From Streptomyces curacoi (GTDB lineage: Bacteria > Actinomycetota > Actinomycetes > Streptomycetales > Streptomycetaceae), in NCBI RefSeq assembly GCF_001513975.1, contig NZ_KQ947988.1, positions 1 through 64,000 on the forward strand: 64,000 nucleotides of DNA. The letters are read 5' to 3'. Of this stretch, positions 18,396 to 26,206 are shown piece after piece. The position numbers and the translations under genes were made by a program. Each line of letters starts with the position of its first letter. Within the stretch, counting starts at the first letter, position 1. The notes beneath the pieces were generated by a model. It was given only the letters and a program-made list of their open reading frames with translations. It was not told the origin of the DNA and did not search any database.

Positions 18396-19439
18396 ATGAG
18401 CAGCACCACTCCCCTCCTGGACGTCTCCGGGCTGACCAAACACTTCCCGATCAAGGGCGGCTTCCCGATCCGCCGCACGGTCGGCCACGTCCAGGCCGTC
18501 GACGGCCTCGACTTCCAGGTGGGCGAGGGCGAGAGCCTCGGCCTGGTCGGCGAGTCCGGCTGCGGCAAGTCGACGACCGGGCGTCTGATCACCCGCCTCC
18601 TGGAGCCCACGGCGGGCAAGATCTCGTACCAGGGCAAGGACATCACGCACGCCAACCGCAAGCAGCTGGCGCCGGTCCGCTCCGAGATCCAGATGATCTT
18701 CCAGGACCCGTACGCGTCCCTCAACCCGCGCCAGACGGTCGGCAAGATCATCTCCGGTCCGATGGAGATCAACAACCTCAACCCGGCCGGCGGCCGCGAG
18801 AAGCGCGTCCGTGAGCTGCTGGAGATCGTCGGTCTCAACCCCGAGCACTACAACCGCTTCCCGCACGAGTTCTCCGGCGGTCAGCGCCAGCGCATCGGCG
18901 TGGCCCGCGCGCTGGCCCTGGAGCCGAAGCTGATCGTGGCGGACGAGCCGGTCTCGGCGCTGGACGTCTCCATCCAGGCGCAGGTGGTGAACCTGCTGCA
19001 GAAGGTCCAGCAGGAACTCGGCATCGCCTTCGTCTTCATCGCCCACGACCTCGCCGTCGTACGGCACTTCTCGCAGCGGGTCGCGGTCATGTACCTCGGC
19101 AAGATCGTGGAGATCGCCGACCGCGAGGACCTGTACGGCAACCCTCGCCACCCCTACACCCGGGCGCTGCTCTCCGCCGTACCCGAGGCGACCGTGGACG
19201 ACACCCCCCGCGAGCGCATCCGCCTCCAGGGCGACGTGCCGTCCCCGATCAACCCGCCCTCCGGCTGCCGCTTCCGCACCCGCTGCTGGAAGGCCACGGA
19301 GAAGTGCGCGACCGAGGCCCCGCCGCTGGTCCAGGTCGAGGGCAACAAGCCCGGCCACCTCACGGCCTGCCACTACCCGGAGACGGACGAGGCGACCCCC
19401 GCGCCCCGTCTCTCCAAGGACCCCCAGACGGCGGCCTGA
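18396..19439 (+). CDS. Oligopeptide ABC ATPase, DppF type (bldK-like operon 2)
   Basis: A 347-residue ATPase with Walker [10 protein letters not shown], signature [10 protein letters not shown], Walker [13 protein letters not shown] and oligo_[12 protein letters not shown]. Long blocks are identical to the ATPase near 23-24 kb (for example [20 protein letters not shown]), so the two arose by duplication. ATG lies 26 nt after the preceding gene. A longer in-frame extension into the upstream gene was ignored. Last gene of the operon; a strong terminator follows. Confidence 0.9.
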   Translation: MSSTTPLLDVSGLTKHFPIKGGFPIRRTVGHVQAVDGLDFQVGEGESLGLVGESGCGKSTTGRLITRLLEPTAGKISYQGKDITHANRKQLAPVRSEIQMIFQDPYASLNPRQTVGKIISGPMEINNLNPAGGREKRVRELLEIVGLNPEHYNRFPHEFSGGQRQRIGVARALALEPKLIVADEPVSALDVSIQAQVVNLLQKVQQELGIAFVFIAHDLAVVRHFSQRVAVMYLGKIVEIADREDLYGNPRHPYTRALLSAVPEATVDDTPRERIRLQGDVPSPINPPSGCRFRTRCWKATEKCATEAPPLVQVEGNKPGHLTACHYPETDEATPAPRLSKDPQTAA

Positions 19440-19526
19440 CACACCCCTTTTCGTCGGCCGCCGCTCACGGAACGGACCTTCACCGGCCCATTGACCCGAG
19501 CCCATGAACGTCCGGTTCCAGGGGAA

Positions 19527-19559
19527 CGAGGGCCCGCGCCTCCCCGGCGCGGGCCCTCG
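19527..19559 (+). terminator. Terminator of bldK-like operon 2
   Basis: A perfect 14-bp stem (CGAGGGCCCGCGCC and its complement) with a 5-nt loop, followed by CCTTTCG, located after the last ATPase gene. Confidence 0.75.
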
Positions 19560-19603
19560 CCTTTCGAGCGCGGCATGTGACGCGCCCGCGGATACTGGAG
19601 CCC

Positions 19604-20359
19604 ATGGTGACCCAAGTAGCCGTGCTCTCCGACATCCACGCCGTCCTGCCCGCCGTCGAAGCCGTCCTCGCCGAACCCGATGTCGCTGCCGCGGACCTGA
19701 TCGTGCTCACCGGGGACATCGCCTGCGGCCCGCAACCGGCCCAGGTCCTGGACCTGTTGACCGGGCTGGGCGACCGGGTGGCCTGGATCCGGGGCAATGC
19801 GGACCGGGAACTCGTCGAGTACCGGCGTGGATTGCGTACGTCCATTCCCGACCCCATCGGCCCGTCGGCCGCCGAGAGTCTCCGGGACGACCACGTCGAC
19901 TTCCTGGAGCGGTTGCCGACCTCTCTCACGCTCGCCGTGGAGGGCCTCGGTGAGGTGCTCTTCTGCCATGCGACGCCGCGGGACGACGAGGAGGTGGTGC
20001 TGGTCGACTCCGCCGCCAAACGATGGGCGGAGGTCCTCGCCGATGTCGATCCCGCCGTCACCACGGTGGTGTGCGGCCACACCCATATGCCGTTCACCCG
20101 GCTCGCCGCCGGCCGGCTCGTCGTCAACCCCGGCAGCGTCGGCATGCCGTACGGCAGGCTCGGCGCCCACTGGGCGCTGCTCGGGCCGGGCGTGGAGCTC
20201 CGGCGCACCCTGCTGGACGTGCGGGCCGCGACCGCCCGTATCGCCGCGGACTCGGCGTTCGAGCAGGCCGCGGAGTGGGCCGACTACGTCCTCAACGCCC
20301 GGGCCACCGAGGAGGAGGCCTGCGCGATCTTCGCACCCCACGACGGCAGGCAACGCTGA
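19604..20359 (+). CDS. Metallophosphoesterase (YfcE/calcineurin-like)
   Basis: A 251-residue dimetal phosphoesterase. The motif series is complete: LSDIHAVLPAVEAVL (D-x-H), TGDIACGP (GD), IRGNADRE (GNxD replacing GNHE), FCHATP, and CGHTHMPFTR (GHxH). This is typical of YfcE/MJ0936-type enzymes that hydrolyse phosphomonoesters or diesters. Cytoplasmic. ATG with GGAG upstream was chosen over an in-frame start 27 nt earlier. It sits between two inverted importer operons, and nothing in the context identifies a substrate. Confidence 0.85.
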   Translation: MVTQVAVLSDIHAVLPAVEAVLAEPDVAAADLIVLTGDIACGPQPAQVLDLLTGLGDRVAWIRGNADRELVEYRRGLRTSIPDPIGPSAAESLRDDHVDFLERLPTSLTLAVEGLGEVLFCHATPRDDEEVVLVDSAAKRWAEVLADVDPAVTTVVCGHTHMPFTRLAAGRLVVNPGSVGMPYGRLGAHWALLGPGVELRRTLLDVRAATARIAADSAFEQAAEWADYVLNARATEEEACAIFAPHDGRQR

Positions 20360-20411
20360 CAGCGACCCGACCGCCCCCGCAACTCCCCAGCCTGGCAGGT
20401 ACGTTGACACT

Positions 20412-21452
20412 ATGGGCCTTCACCTGCGCGGCACCCTCCTCCCCGACGGCACCACCCGCGACCTGTGGATACTCGGCGACCGCATCACCTTCGACCGCCC
20501 GTCGGCCGAGACGGTGACGGTCGCCGACGGCGGCTGGCTGCTCCCGGGCCTGGTCGACGTGCACACGCACCCCGGGTCCCCGTCCGAGGACGAACCCTCC
20601 TTCGACCCCGGGGCCTTCACCGAACAGATCACCGCACACCGGGACGCCGGGACGACCGCGTTGCGGTTCCCGGGGCTGCTCGGGGAGATCCCGGACGGAC
20701 TGCGCGAGGCGCCCGACGCACCCCGCATGATCACCGCCGGTCGCTGGCTGGCCTGGGCGGGGCTGTCGAAGAGCGCCGACTTCCACACCATCACCGACGA
20801 CCTCGTGGCCGCCGCCGTCGCGGAGGCCGAGGCACACGACGGCTGGTGCAAGCTGATGGGCGACTGGGACTTCGCGGCGGACCCGGTGCCGTACGACGTC
20901 CTGCGCGCCGTCACCGACGCGGTGCACACGGTGGGCGGCCGGGTCGCCGCGCACTGCCAGTCCGCCCAGGGCGTGCTCAACGCCGCCCGCGCGGGCGTCG
21001 ACTCGGTCGAGCACGGCATGGGGATGCCGCAGGAGTGCGTGGAGCTGATGGCCGCGCACGGGGCGGCCTACGTCCCCACCCTCACCGCCTTCGCCCGCAG
21101 CGCGCCCCGCGTCAAGGACAACCCGCGCGGCCGGCTCTGGCACGAGGGGCACCGCATCATGATCCAGCGGGTCCGGGAGGCCCACGACGCCGGCGTCACC
21201 GTCCTCGCCGGCACGGACTCCGCCCCCTTCGGCAACGTCGCCACCGAGGTGGAACACCTCATCGCCGCCGGTCTGCCCGCCGAGGCGGCCGTGGGCGCGG
21301 CAAGCTGGGCGGCACGCGACTTCCTGAGGCTGCCCGGACTGGCCGAGGGCGGACTCGCCGACGTCACCGTGTACGACGCGGACCCACGCCTGGAGCCGGG
21401 AGTGCTACGACACCCTCGACGGATCGTGCTGCGGGGGCGGGTCCTGCGTTGA
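20412..21452 (+). CDS. Amidohydrolase family protein
   Basis: A 346-residue metal-dependent hydrolase (amidohydrolase 1 fold). The metal site HxH appears as VDVHTHPG. A conserved Lys (KLMGDWDF), AAHCQSA, SVEHGMGM and AGTDSAPFG supply the later metal and catalytic positions in the expected order. It is similar to imidazolonepropionase and prolidase-like amidohydrolases; the substrate is unknown. No clear Shine-Dalgarno precedes the ATG, so translation may be weak or leaderless. The final 56 nt of the gene recur almost perfectly about 290 nt downstream. Confidence 0.8.
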   Translation: MGLHLRGTLLPDGTTRDLWILGDRITFDRPSAETVTVADGGWLLPGLVDVHTHPGSPSEDEPSFDPGAFTEQITAHRDAGTTALRFPGLLGEIPDGLREAPDAPRMITAGRWLAWAGLSKSADFHTITDDLVAAAVAEAEAHDGWCKLMGDWDFAADPVPYDVLRAVTDAVHTVGGRVAAHCQSAQGVLNAARAGVDSVEHGMGMPQECVELMAAHGAAYVPTLTAFARSAPRVKDNPRGRLWHEGHRIMIQRVREAHDAGVTVLAGTDSAPFGNVATEVEHLIAAGLPAEAAVGAASWAARDFLRLPGLAEGGLADVTVYDADPRLEPGVLRHPRRIVLRGRVLR

Positions 21453-21466
21453 GGGACCTGCGGGTT

Positions 21467-21743
21467 TGGTGGCGCGCCACTTCCTGGGACTGCCCGGACT
21501 GGCCGAAGGCCGACTCACCGACATCACCGTCAACGACGTCCCCGGGGCTGCAGTGCCGCCGCGACGCCGCCACCGTAGCCGCCGACGCGGCAAGTTGGGC
21601 GGCACGTCACTTCTGGGACTGCCCGGACTGGTCCTGGGCCGAGTCGCCGACATCGCCGTCAGCGACGCGAACCCGCACCCTCATCCCGGAGTGCTACGAC
21701 ACCCTCGACGGATCGTGCTGCGAGGGCGGGTCCTGCGTTGAGG
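21467..21743 (+). repeat. Two decayed tandem copies of the amidohydrolase 3' end
   Basis: Copy 1 (about 21467-21545) repeats the codons for FLGLPGLAEG-LTDIT. Copy 2 (about 21560-21743) repeats the longer tail. Its last part, 21688-21743, matches 21399-21454 at 55 of 56 positions, including the stop codon. The copies lie in a different frame from the gene and still read HPGVLRHPRRIVLRGRVLR-stop. The stretch between the amidohydrolase and the methyltransferase (338 nt) holds nothing else. Confidence 0.85.
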
Positions 21744-21790
21744 CGCCCGAAATCGCGGCCCGTGTACGGCAGTTGTGAAACACTGCCGCG

Positions 21791-22530
21791 ATGGTCGATC
21801 GGTCGTTCGCGGATCTCTCGCTCGCCGTGCTGTACGACGCCCTCAATCCGTGGGGGACGGGCGACGACTTCTACCTCGGTCTTGTGAGGTCCGCCGACTC
21901 GGTGCTCGATGTCGGGTGCGGTACGGGCCGGTTGCTCCGGCGGGCCCGGGCCGACGGTCACCCTGGGCGGCTCGTGGGGCTCGATCCGGCCGCCGCCATG
22001 CTGGTACAGGCCAGGCGGCACGGCGGCGGCGTCGAGTGGGTGCTCGGTGATCTGCGGACGCGGGGGTGGCGAGCGGAGTTCGAGCTGGTCGTGATGACCG
22101 GGCACGCGTTCCAGGTGCTCGTCCGCGACGAGGAGTTGCGCCAGGCGCTGCGCGGCGTGCGCGACGCCCTCCGCCCCGGCGGACGCTTCGTGTTCGAGAC
22201 GCGGAATCCGGCCGCGCGGGCCTGGGAGAGATGGACGCCGGATCGGGTGCGTCAGGTCGCTGACGGGGAGGGCCGCGTCGTGCGGGTGTGGCACGAGGTC
22301 GAGGGCCCCGTCGTCGGAGACCGTGTCACCTTCGCCGAGACGTTCGCCTGCGACACCTGGCCGGCCCCCGTCGTCAGCCGCACCACCCTCCGCTTCCTCG
22401 GCCCCGACGCCCTGTCCGGCCTCCTCCACGAAGCCGGCCTCACCGTCGTCGAGCAGTACGGCGACTGGACGCGGGGCCGCTCACCCCCGCCGCCCCCGAG
22501 ATCATCACCGTGGCCCGCAGGGCCTCCTAG
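21791..22530 (+). CDS. SAM-dependent methyltransferase, apparent frameshift near the 3' end
   Basis: A class I methyltransferase: motif I is VLDVGCGTGRLLRRA, then GLDPAAAML (motif II) and ALRPGGRFVFETRNP. The frame as written reads ...EQYGDWTRGRSPPPPP and runs on in low-complexity Pro/Arg across an opposite-strand gene to 22657. A single missing G near 22466 (TGGAC instead of TGGGAC) restores the normal family ending DWDAGPLTPAAPEIITVAR and a stop at 22530, which shares CTAG with the converging gene's stop. I give the corrected end. This may be a real disabling mutation or a sequence error. Substrate unknown. Confidence 0.7.
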
Positions 22531-22832
22531 CCGGCCTCGTCCTCGTCCTCGAAGCTCCACCGGAAGTCGGCTTGCGCGGCGGGAGCAATCGCACGCACCG
22601 TGTCGTGCAAGCCCTGCTCGATCTGGTCGGCCCAGCGGCCGAAGCCGGTCACGATGACCGGGTAATCGCTCCCCGCGAAGACCTCTCCCGCCACCGCGTC
22701 CCCGGTCACCACCACGTCTCTCTCAAGATCGTGCTCGGTGAGGAACGCGGTCAGCGCCTCGGCGACACGCGTCGTCTCCGCTCCCGGCTGCAGACCGGAC
22801 ACGTGGAGGCTGAGGCCAACAGATACAGACAT
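22527..22832 (-). CDS. Conserved-looking hypothetical protein, 101 residues
   Basis: A 101-residue acidic protein beginning MSVSVGLSLHVSGLQPG and ending FRWSFEDEDEAG. No signal peptide, helix or recognised motif. The composition and codon pattern look coding, and its stop overlaps the corrected methyltransferase stop through the palindrome CTAG. It lies 38 nt before the start of the neighbouring stretch that ends the bldK operon, converging with nothing else. Function unknown. Confidence 0.6.
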   Translation of the reverse strand: MSVSVGLSLHVSGLQPGAETTRVAEALTAFLTEHDLERDVVVTGDAVAGEVFAGSDYPVIVTGFGRWADQIEQGLHDTVRAIAPAAQADFRWSFEDEDEAG

Positions 22833-22869
22833 GCGCCCAACGTACCTCCGGCCACTGACATCCCAACTG

Positions 22870-23988
22870 TCAGTCGTCCGTCTCCTCCAGTGCCACCAGC
22901 GCCGGATCCAGCACGATGTCCTTGTCCCGAGCCTCGATCGTCGGCTCCTCCGGGAAGTGGCAGGCCGTCAAATGCCCCTCGTGGTTGCCGGCGAGCCGGA
23001 CCAGCGGCGGCTCCTCGGCCGCGCACTTGTCCTGCGCCTTCCAGCAACGGGTGCGGAACCGGCAGCCGGAGGGCGGCGCGATCGGGGATGGCACATCACC
23101 GGCCAGCCGGATGCGCTCCCGCTGGGGCACGTCCTCGCCGGCCACGTTCACCTCGGGCACGGCCGACAGCAGGGCGTGGGTGTAGGGGTGCCGGGGGCGG
23201 GTGTAGATGGAGTCGCGGTCGCCGACCTCGATCACCTTGCCGAGGTACATGACCGCGACGCGCTGCGAGAAGTGCCGTACGACGGCGAGGTCGTGGGCGA
23301 TGAAGAGGAACGCGATGCCGAGTTCCCGCTGGACCTTCTGCAGCAGGTTCACCACCTGCGCCTGGATGGAGACGTCCAGCGCCGAGACCGGCTCGTCCGC
23401 CACGATCAGCTTCGGCTCCAGGGCCAGCGCGCGGGCCACGCCGATGCGCTGGCGCTGACCGCCGGAGAACTCGTGGGGGAACCGGTTGTAGTGCTCGGGG
23501 TTGAGGCCGACGATCTCCAGCAGTTCCCTGACCCGTTTCTCCCTTCCCCCCTCCGGGTGGATCCCGTTGACCTCCATCGGACCGGAGATGATCTTGCCGA
23601 CGGTCTGACGCGGGTTCAGCGAGGAGTAGGGGTCCTGGAAGATCATCTGGATCTCGGACCTGATCGGTGCCAGCTGCTTGCGCCTGGCGTGCGTGATGTC
23701 CTTGCCGCGGTACGAGATCGTGCCGCGCGTCGGCTCCAGAAGCTTGGTGATCAGCCGTCCGGTCGTCGACTTGCCGCAGCCCGACTCCCCCACCAGCCCG
23801 AAGCTCTCGCCGACGTGCACGGTCAGGTCGATGCCGTCGACCGCCTGCACCTGGCCGACGGTCCGCCGGATCGGGAAGCCGCCCTTGACCGGGAAGTGCT
23901 TGACGAGCCCTTCCACCACCAGCAGCGGTTCGCCGGGCGCGTCGGCGGCGGCCTCGCGTGGGGCGGGGAGGACGAGGTCCTCTGTCAT
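22870..23988 (-). CDS. bldKE: Oligopeptide ABC ATPase, DppF type (BldKE candidate)
   Basis: A 372-residue ATPase with Walker [10 protein letters not shown], signature [10 protein letters not shown], Walker [13 protein letters not shown] and oligo_[12 protein letters not shown]. It has N- and C-terminal extensions of about 20-30 residues compared with the paralogue near 18-19 kb (end DPALVALEETDD). Last gene of the five-gene minus-strand operon next to typA, which is the position of bldK in S. coelicolor as I recall. The symbol rests on that synteny and on gene order. BldK imports an extracellular oligopeptide signal needed for aerial growth. Confidence 0.78.
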   Translation of the reverse strand: MTEDLVLPAPREAAADAPGEPLLVVEGLVKHFPVKGGFPIRRTVGQVQAVDGIDLTVHVGESFGLVGESGCGKSTTGRLITKLLEPTRGTISYRGKDITHARRKQLAPIRSEIQMIFQDPYSSLNPRQTVGKIISGPMEVNGIHPEGGREKRVRELLEIVGLNPEHYNRFPHEFSGGQRQRIGVARALALEPKLIVADEPVSALDVSIQAQVVNLLQKVQRELGIAFLFIAHDLAVVRHFSQRVAVMYLGKVIEVGDRDSIYTRPRHPYTHALLSAVPEVNVAGEDVPQRERIRLAGDVPSPIAPPSGCRFRTRCWKAQDKCAAEEPPLVRLAGNHEGHLTACHFPEEPTIEARDKDIVLDPALVALEETDD

Positions 23989-24016
23989 AGCCGTGGTCCT
24001 CCTCAGACTGAGCCGG

Positions 24017-25087
24017 TCAGGGGCGCTGGTGCAGTCGGGGCTTGATCTCTTCCAGGAAGATCGTCCGCTTCTGTTCCGCCGTCAGGTGGCAGGCCGAGGA
24101 GCGGTCCGGGCCGAGCGACGGGGCCTCGGTGACACAGCGGGTGCCGCCGACGCGGTCCTGGAAGGTGCAGCGGGGGTGGAAGCGGCACCCGGAGGGCGGG
24201 TTGAGCAGGGACGGCGGGGTGCCGGGGATGGGCGCCAGCGGGGCGTTGGGGTCCGAGTCCAGGCGCGGCATCGAGTTCAGCAGGCCCCAGGTGTACGGGT
24301 GTTGCGGCGCCCTCAGGACCTCGTTCACCGTGCCGCGCTCCACCGCGCCGCCCGCGTACATCACCATGATGTCGTCGGCCATGTCGGCGATGACGCCGAG
24401 GTCGTGCGTGATGAAGATGATCGCCGAGCCGAACTCCTGTTGCAGGTCCTTCAGCAGGTCCAGGATCTGGGCCTGGACGGTGACGTCCAGGGCGGTGGTC
24501 GGCTCGTCGGCGATCAGCAGGTCGGGGTCGCAGACCAGCGCCATCGCGATCATCGCGCGCTGCCGCATACCGCCGGAGAACTGGTGCGGGTAGTCCTTCG
24601 CCCGCTGTTTCGGGTTGGGGATGCCGACCTTCCCCAGCATCTCCACCGCCCGCTCCCAGGCCGCCTTCTTCGAGGCGCCCATGTGCTTCATGTACGGCTC
24701 GGCGATCTGCCGGCCCACCGTGTAGTACGGCGACAGCGCGGTGAGCGGGTCCTGGAAGATCATGGCGACCTTGTTGCCGCGCAGCTTCTCCAGCTCGGAC
24801 TCCCGGGCGGTGGTCAGCTCCTGGCCCTCCAGGAGGATTTCGCCCTCGACGGTGGTGAACATCGGGTTGTGCAGGCCGAGGATCGTCAGGTTCGTCACCG
24901 ACTTCCCCGAGCCCGACTCCCCCACGATGCCCAGCGTCCTGCCGCGCTCCAGGTCGAAGGAGAGCCCGTCCACGGCCCGTACGATGCCGTCCTCGGTCTT
25001 GAAGCTGACGTGCAGGTCCCGCACCGAGAGGAACGCGTCCGCGTCGGCCGGGACCGGGGCGCCGGCCTCCTTGGTCAGAGTGGTCAC
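24017..25087 (-). CDS. bldKD: Oligopeptide ABC ATPase, DppD type (BldKD candidate)
   Basis: A 356-residue ATPase with GTG start (GGGAG 7 nt upstream); an in-frame extension to 25153 would overlap the permease gene and was rejected. Walker [10 protein letters not shown], signature [10 protein letters not shown], Walker [14 protein letters not shown]-loop FITHDL, oligo_[19 protein letters not shown]. Forms the ATPase pair with BldKE. Assignment to bldK is by gene order and typA proximity. Confidence 0.78.
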   Translation of the reverse strand: MTTLTKEAGAPVPADADAFLSVRDLHVSFKTEDGIVRAVDGLSFDLERGRTLGIVGESGSGKSVTNLTILGLHNPMFTTVEGEILLEGQELTTARESELEKLRGNKVAMIFQDPLTALSPYYTVGRQIAEPYMKHMGASKKAAWERAVEMLGKVGIPNPKQRAKDYPHQFSGGMRQRAMIAMALVCDPDLLIADEPTTALDVTVQAQILDLLKDLQQEFGSAIIFITHDLGVIADMADDIMVMYAGGAVERGTVNEVLRAPQHPYTWGLLNSMPRLDSDPNAPLAPIPGTPPSLLNPPSGCRFHPRCTFQDRVGGTRCVTEAPSLGPDRSSACHLTAEQKRTIFLEEIKPRLHQRP

Positions 25088-25136
25088 GTCAGTGCTCCCA
25101 ATCAGCAGTTCCTCTGGAAGGGTTCCCCGGCGCGGA

Positions 25137-26117
25137 CTAGGCCAGCCGTACACGCGGGTCGATGAAGGCGTAGGCGGCGTCGACGACGATGTTGCAGAGC
25201 AGGATCATGGTGGCGGAGAACAGCATCACGCCCAGCAGCAGCGGCAGATCGCTGAAGAACACCGACTCCACCGCCAGCCGGCCGAGCCCCGGAAGTCCGA
25301 AGGTGTACTCCGTGATGATGGCACCGCCCAGCAGCGAGCCGAGGTCGATGCCGAAAATGGTGACGATGGGGATCAGCGAGCCGCGCCAGGCGTAGCGGAA
25401 GAAGACGTACCGCCGGGACATGCCCTTGGCGCGGGCGGTGCGGACGTGTTCCTCCTGGAGCTGCTCGATCATCGACGAGCGCGCCATACGGGTGTACTGC
25501 GAGGCGAAGATCGTGGACAGCACCACCCACGGGATGATCAGTCCCCCGAACCAGGCCGCCGGGTTCTCGGTGAACTCGTTGTAGGCGGGCTTGTCGAAGA
25601 CATGGGTCTGGTAGACGAGGATCGCCAGGGCCAGGGGGCCGAGGAAGTAGATCTGCATCGAGCTGATCACCATCGCGCCGGCCGTGAAGGTCTTGTCGAC
25701 GAGCGTGCCGCGCTTCCAGGCGGCGATCAGTCCGGTGCCCAGACCGATGATCAGGAAGCAGACGGCCCCGCCGAGGGTGAGCGAGAGGGTGGTGGGCAGA
25801 CGGTCCATCAGGGTGCCCCAGACCTGCTCGTTGGAGTGGTACGAGTACCCGAAGCAGGGGGCGGGGCAGGGGCCCTGGGCGAAGTCGTCGCTGCCCATGA
25901 CGAGGTTCTTCAGGAAGATCCAGTACTGCTCGGGGATCGGCTTGTCGAGGCCGAGCACCCGGTGCAGGTTCTCCAGATTGGCCGGGGTGCACGTCTTGCC
26001 GCACATCAGGAGCGCCGGGTCACGCGGCATTCCGAAGAACAGCAGGAACGTGACGATGCTCAGCAGGAAGAGGATGACGACGGCGCCGAGGGACCGGCGG
26101 ACCAGGAAGCGCAGCAT
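25137..26117 (-). CDS. bldKC: Oligopeptide ABC permease, DppB type (BldKC candidate)
   Basis: A 326-residue permease, the same length as its paralogue near 16-17 kb. It starts MLRFLVRRSLGAVVILFLLS, has the Cys-containing external loop (MCGKTCTP, CPAPCFGYSY), EAA loop ARAKGMSRRYVFFRYAWRG and end AFIDPRVRLA. It builds the translocation channel with the DppC-type subunit encoded at the start of the operon. Confidence 0.8.
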   Translation of the reverse strand: MLRFLVRRSLGAVVILFLLSIVTFLLFFGMPRDPALLMCGKTCTPANLENLHRVLGLDKPIPEQYWIFLKNLVMGSDDFAQGPCPAPCFGYSYHSNEQVWGTLMDRLPTTLSLTLGGAVCFLIIGLGTGLIAAWKRGTLVDKTFTAGAMVISSMQIYFLGPLALAILVYQTHVFDKPAYNEFTENPAAWFGGLIIPWVVLSTIFASQYTRMARSSMIEQLQEEHVRTARAKGMSRRYVFFRYAWRGSLIPIVTIFGIDLGSLLGGAIITEYTFGLPGLGRLAVESVFFSDLPLLLGVMLFSATMILLCNIVVDAAYAFIDPRVRLA

Positions 26118-26152
26118 GGCAGGCAGCTCTCAGACGTCGGCGGGCCGGGCGG

Positions 26153-26199
26153 CACCCGGCACGTCCCGAGCGGGGCTCGGACGCACCGGGTGCCGGGTG
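26153..26199 (-). promoter_or_regulatory. Intercistronic hairpin after bldKB-like gene
   Basis: A 10-bp perfect outer stem (CACCCGGCAC with GTGCCGGGTG) encloses a smaller CCGAG/CTCGG stem. It lies between the binding-protein stop and the next permease, the same position as the hairpin in the paralogous operon but with unrelated sequence. No T-tract. Likely sets excess binding-protein expression. Confidence 0.55.
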
Positions 26200-26206
26200 G
26201 GCGGGG

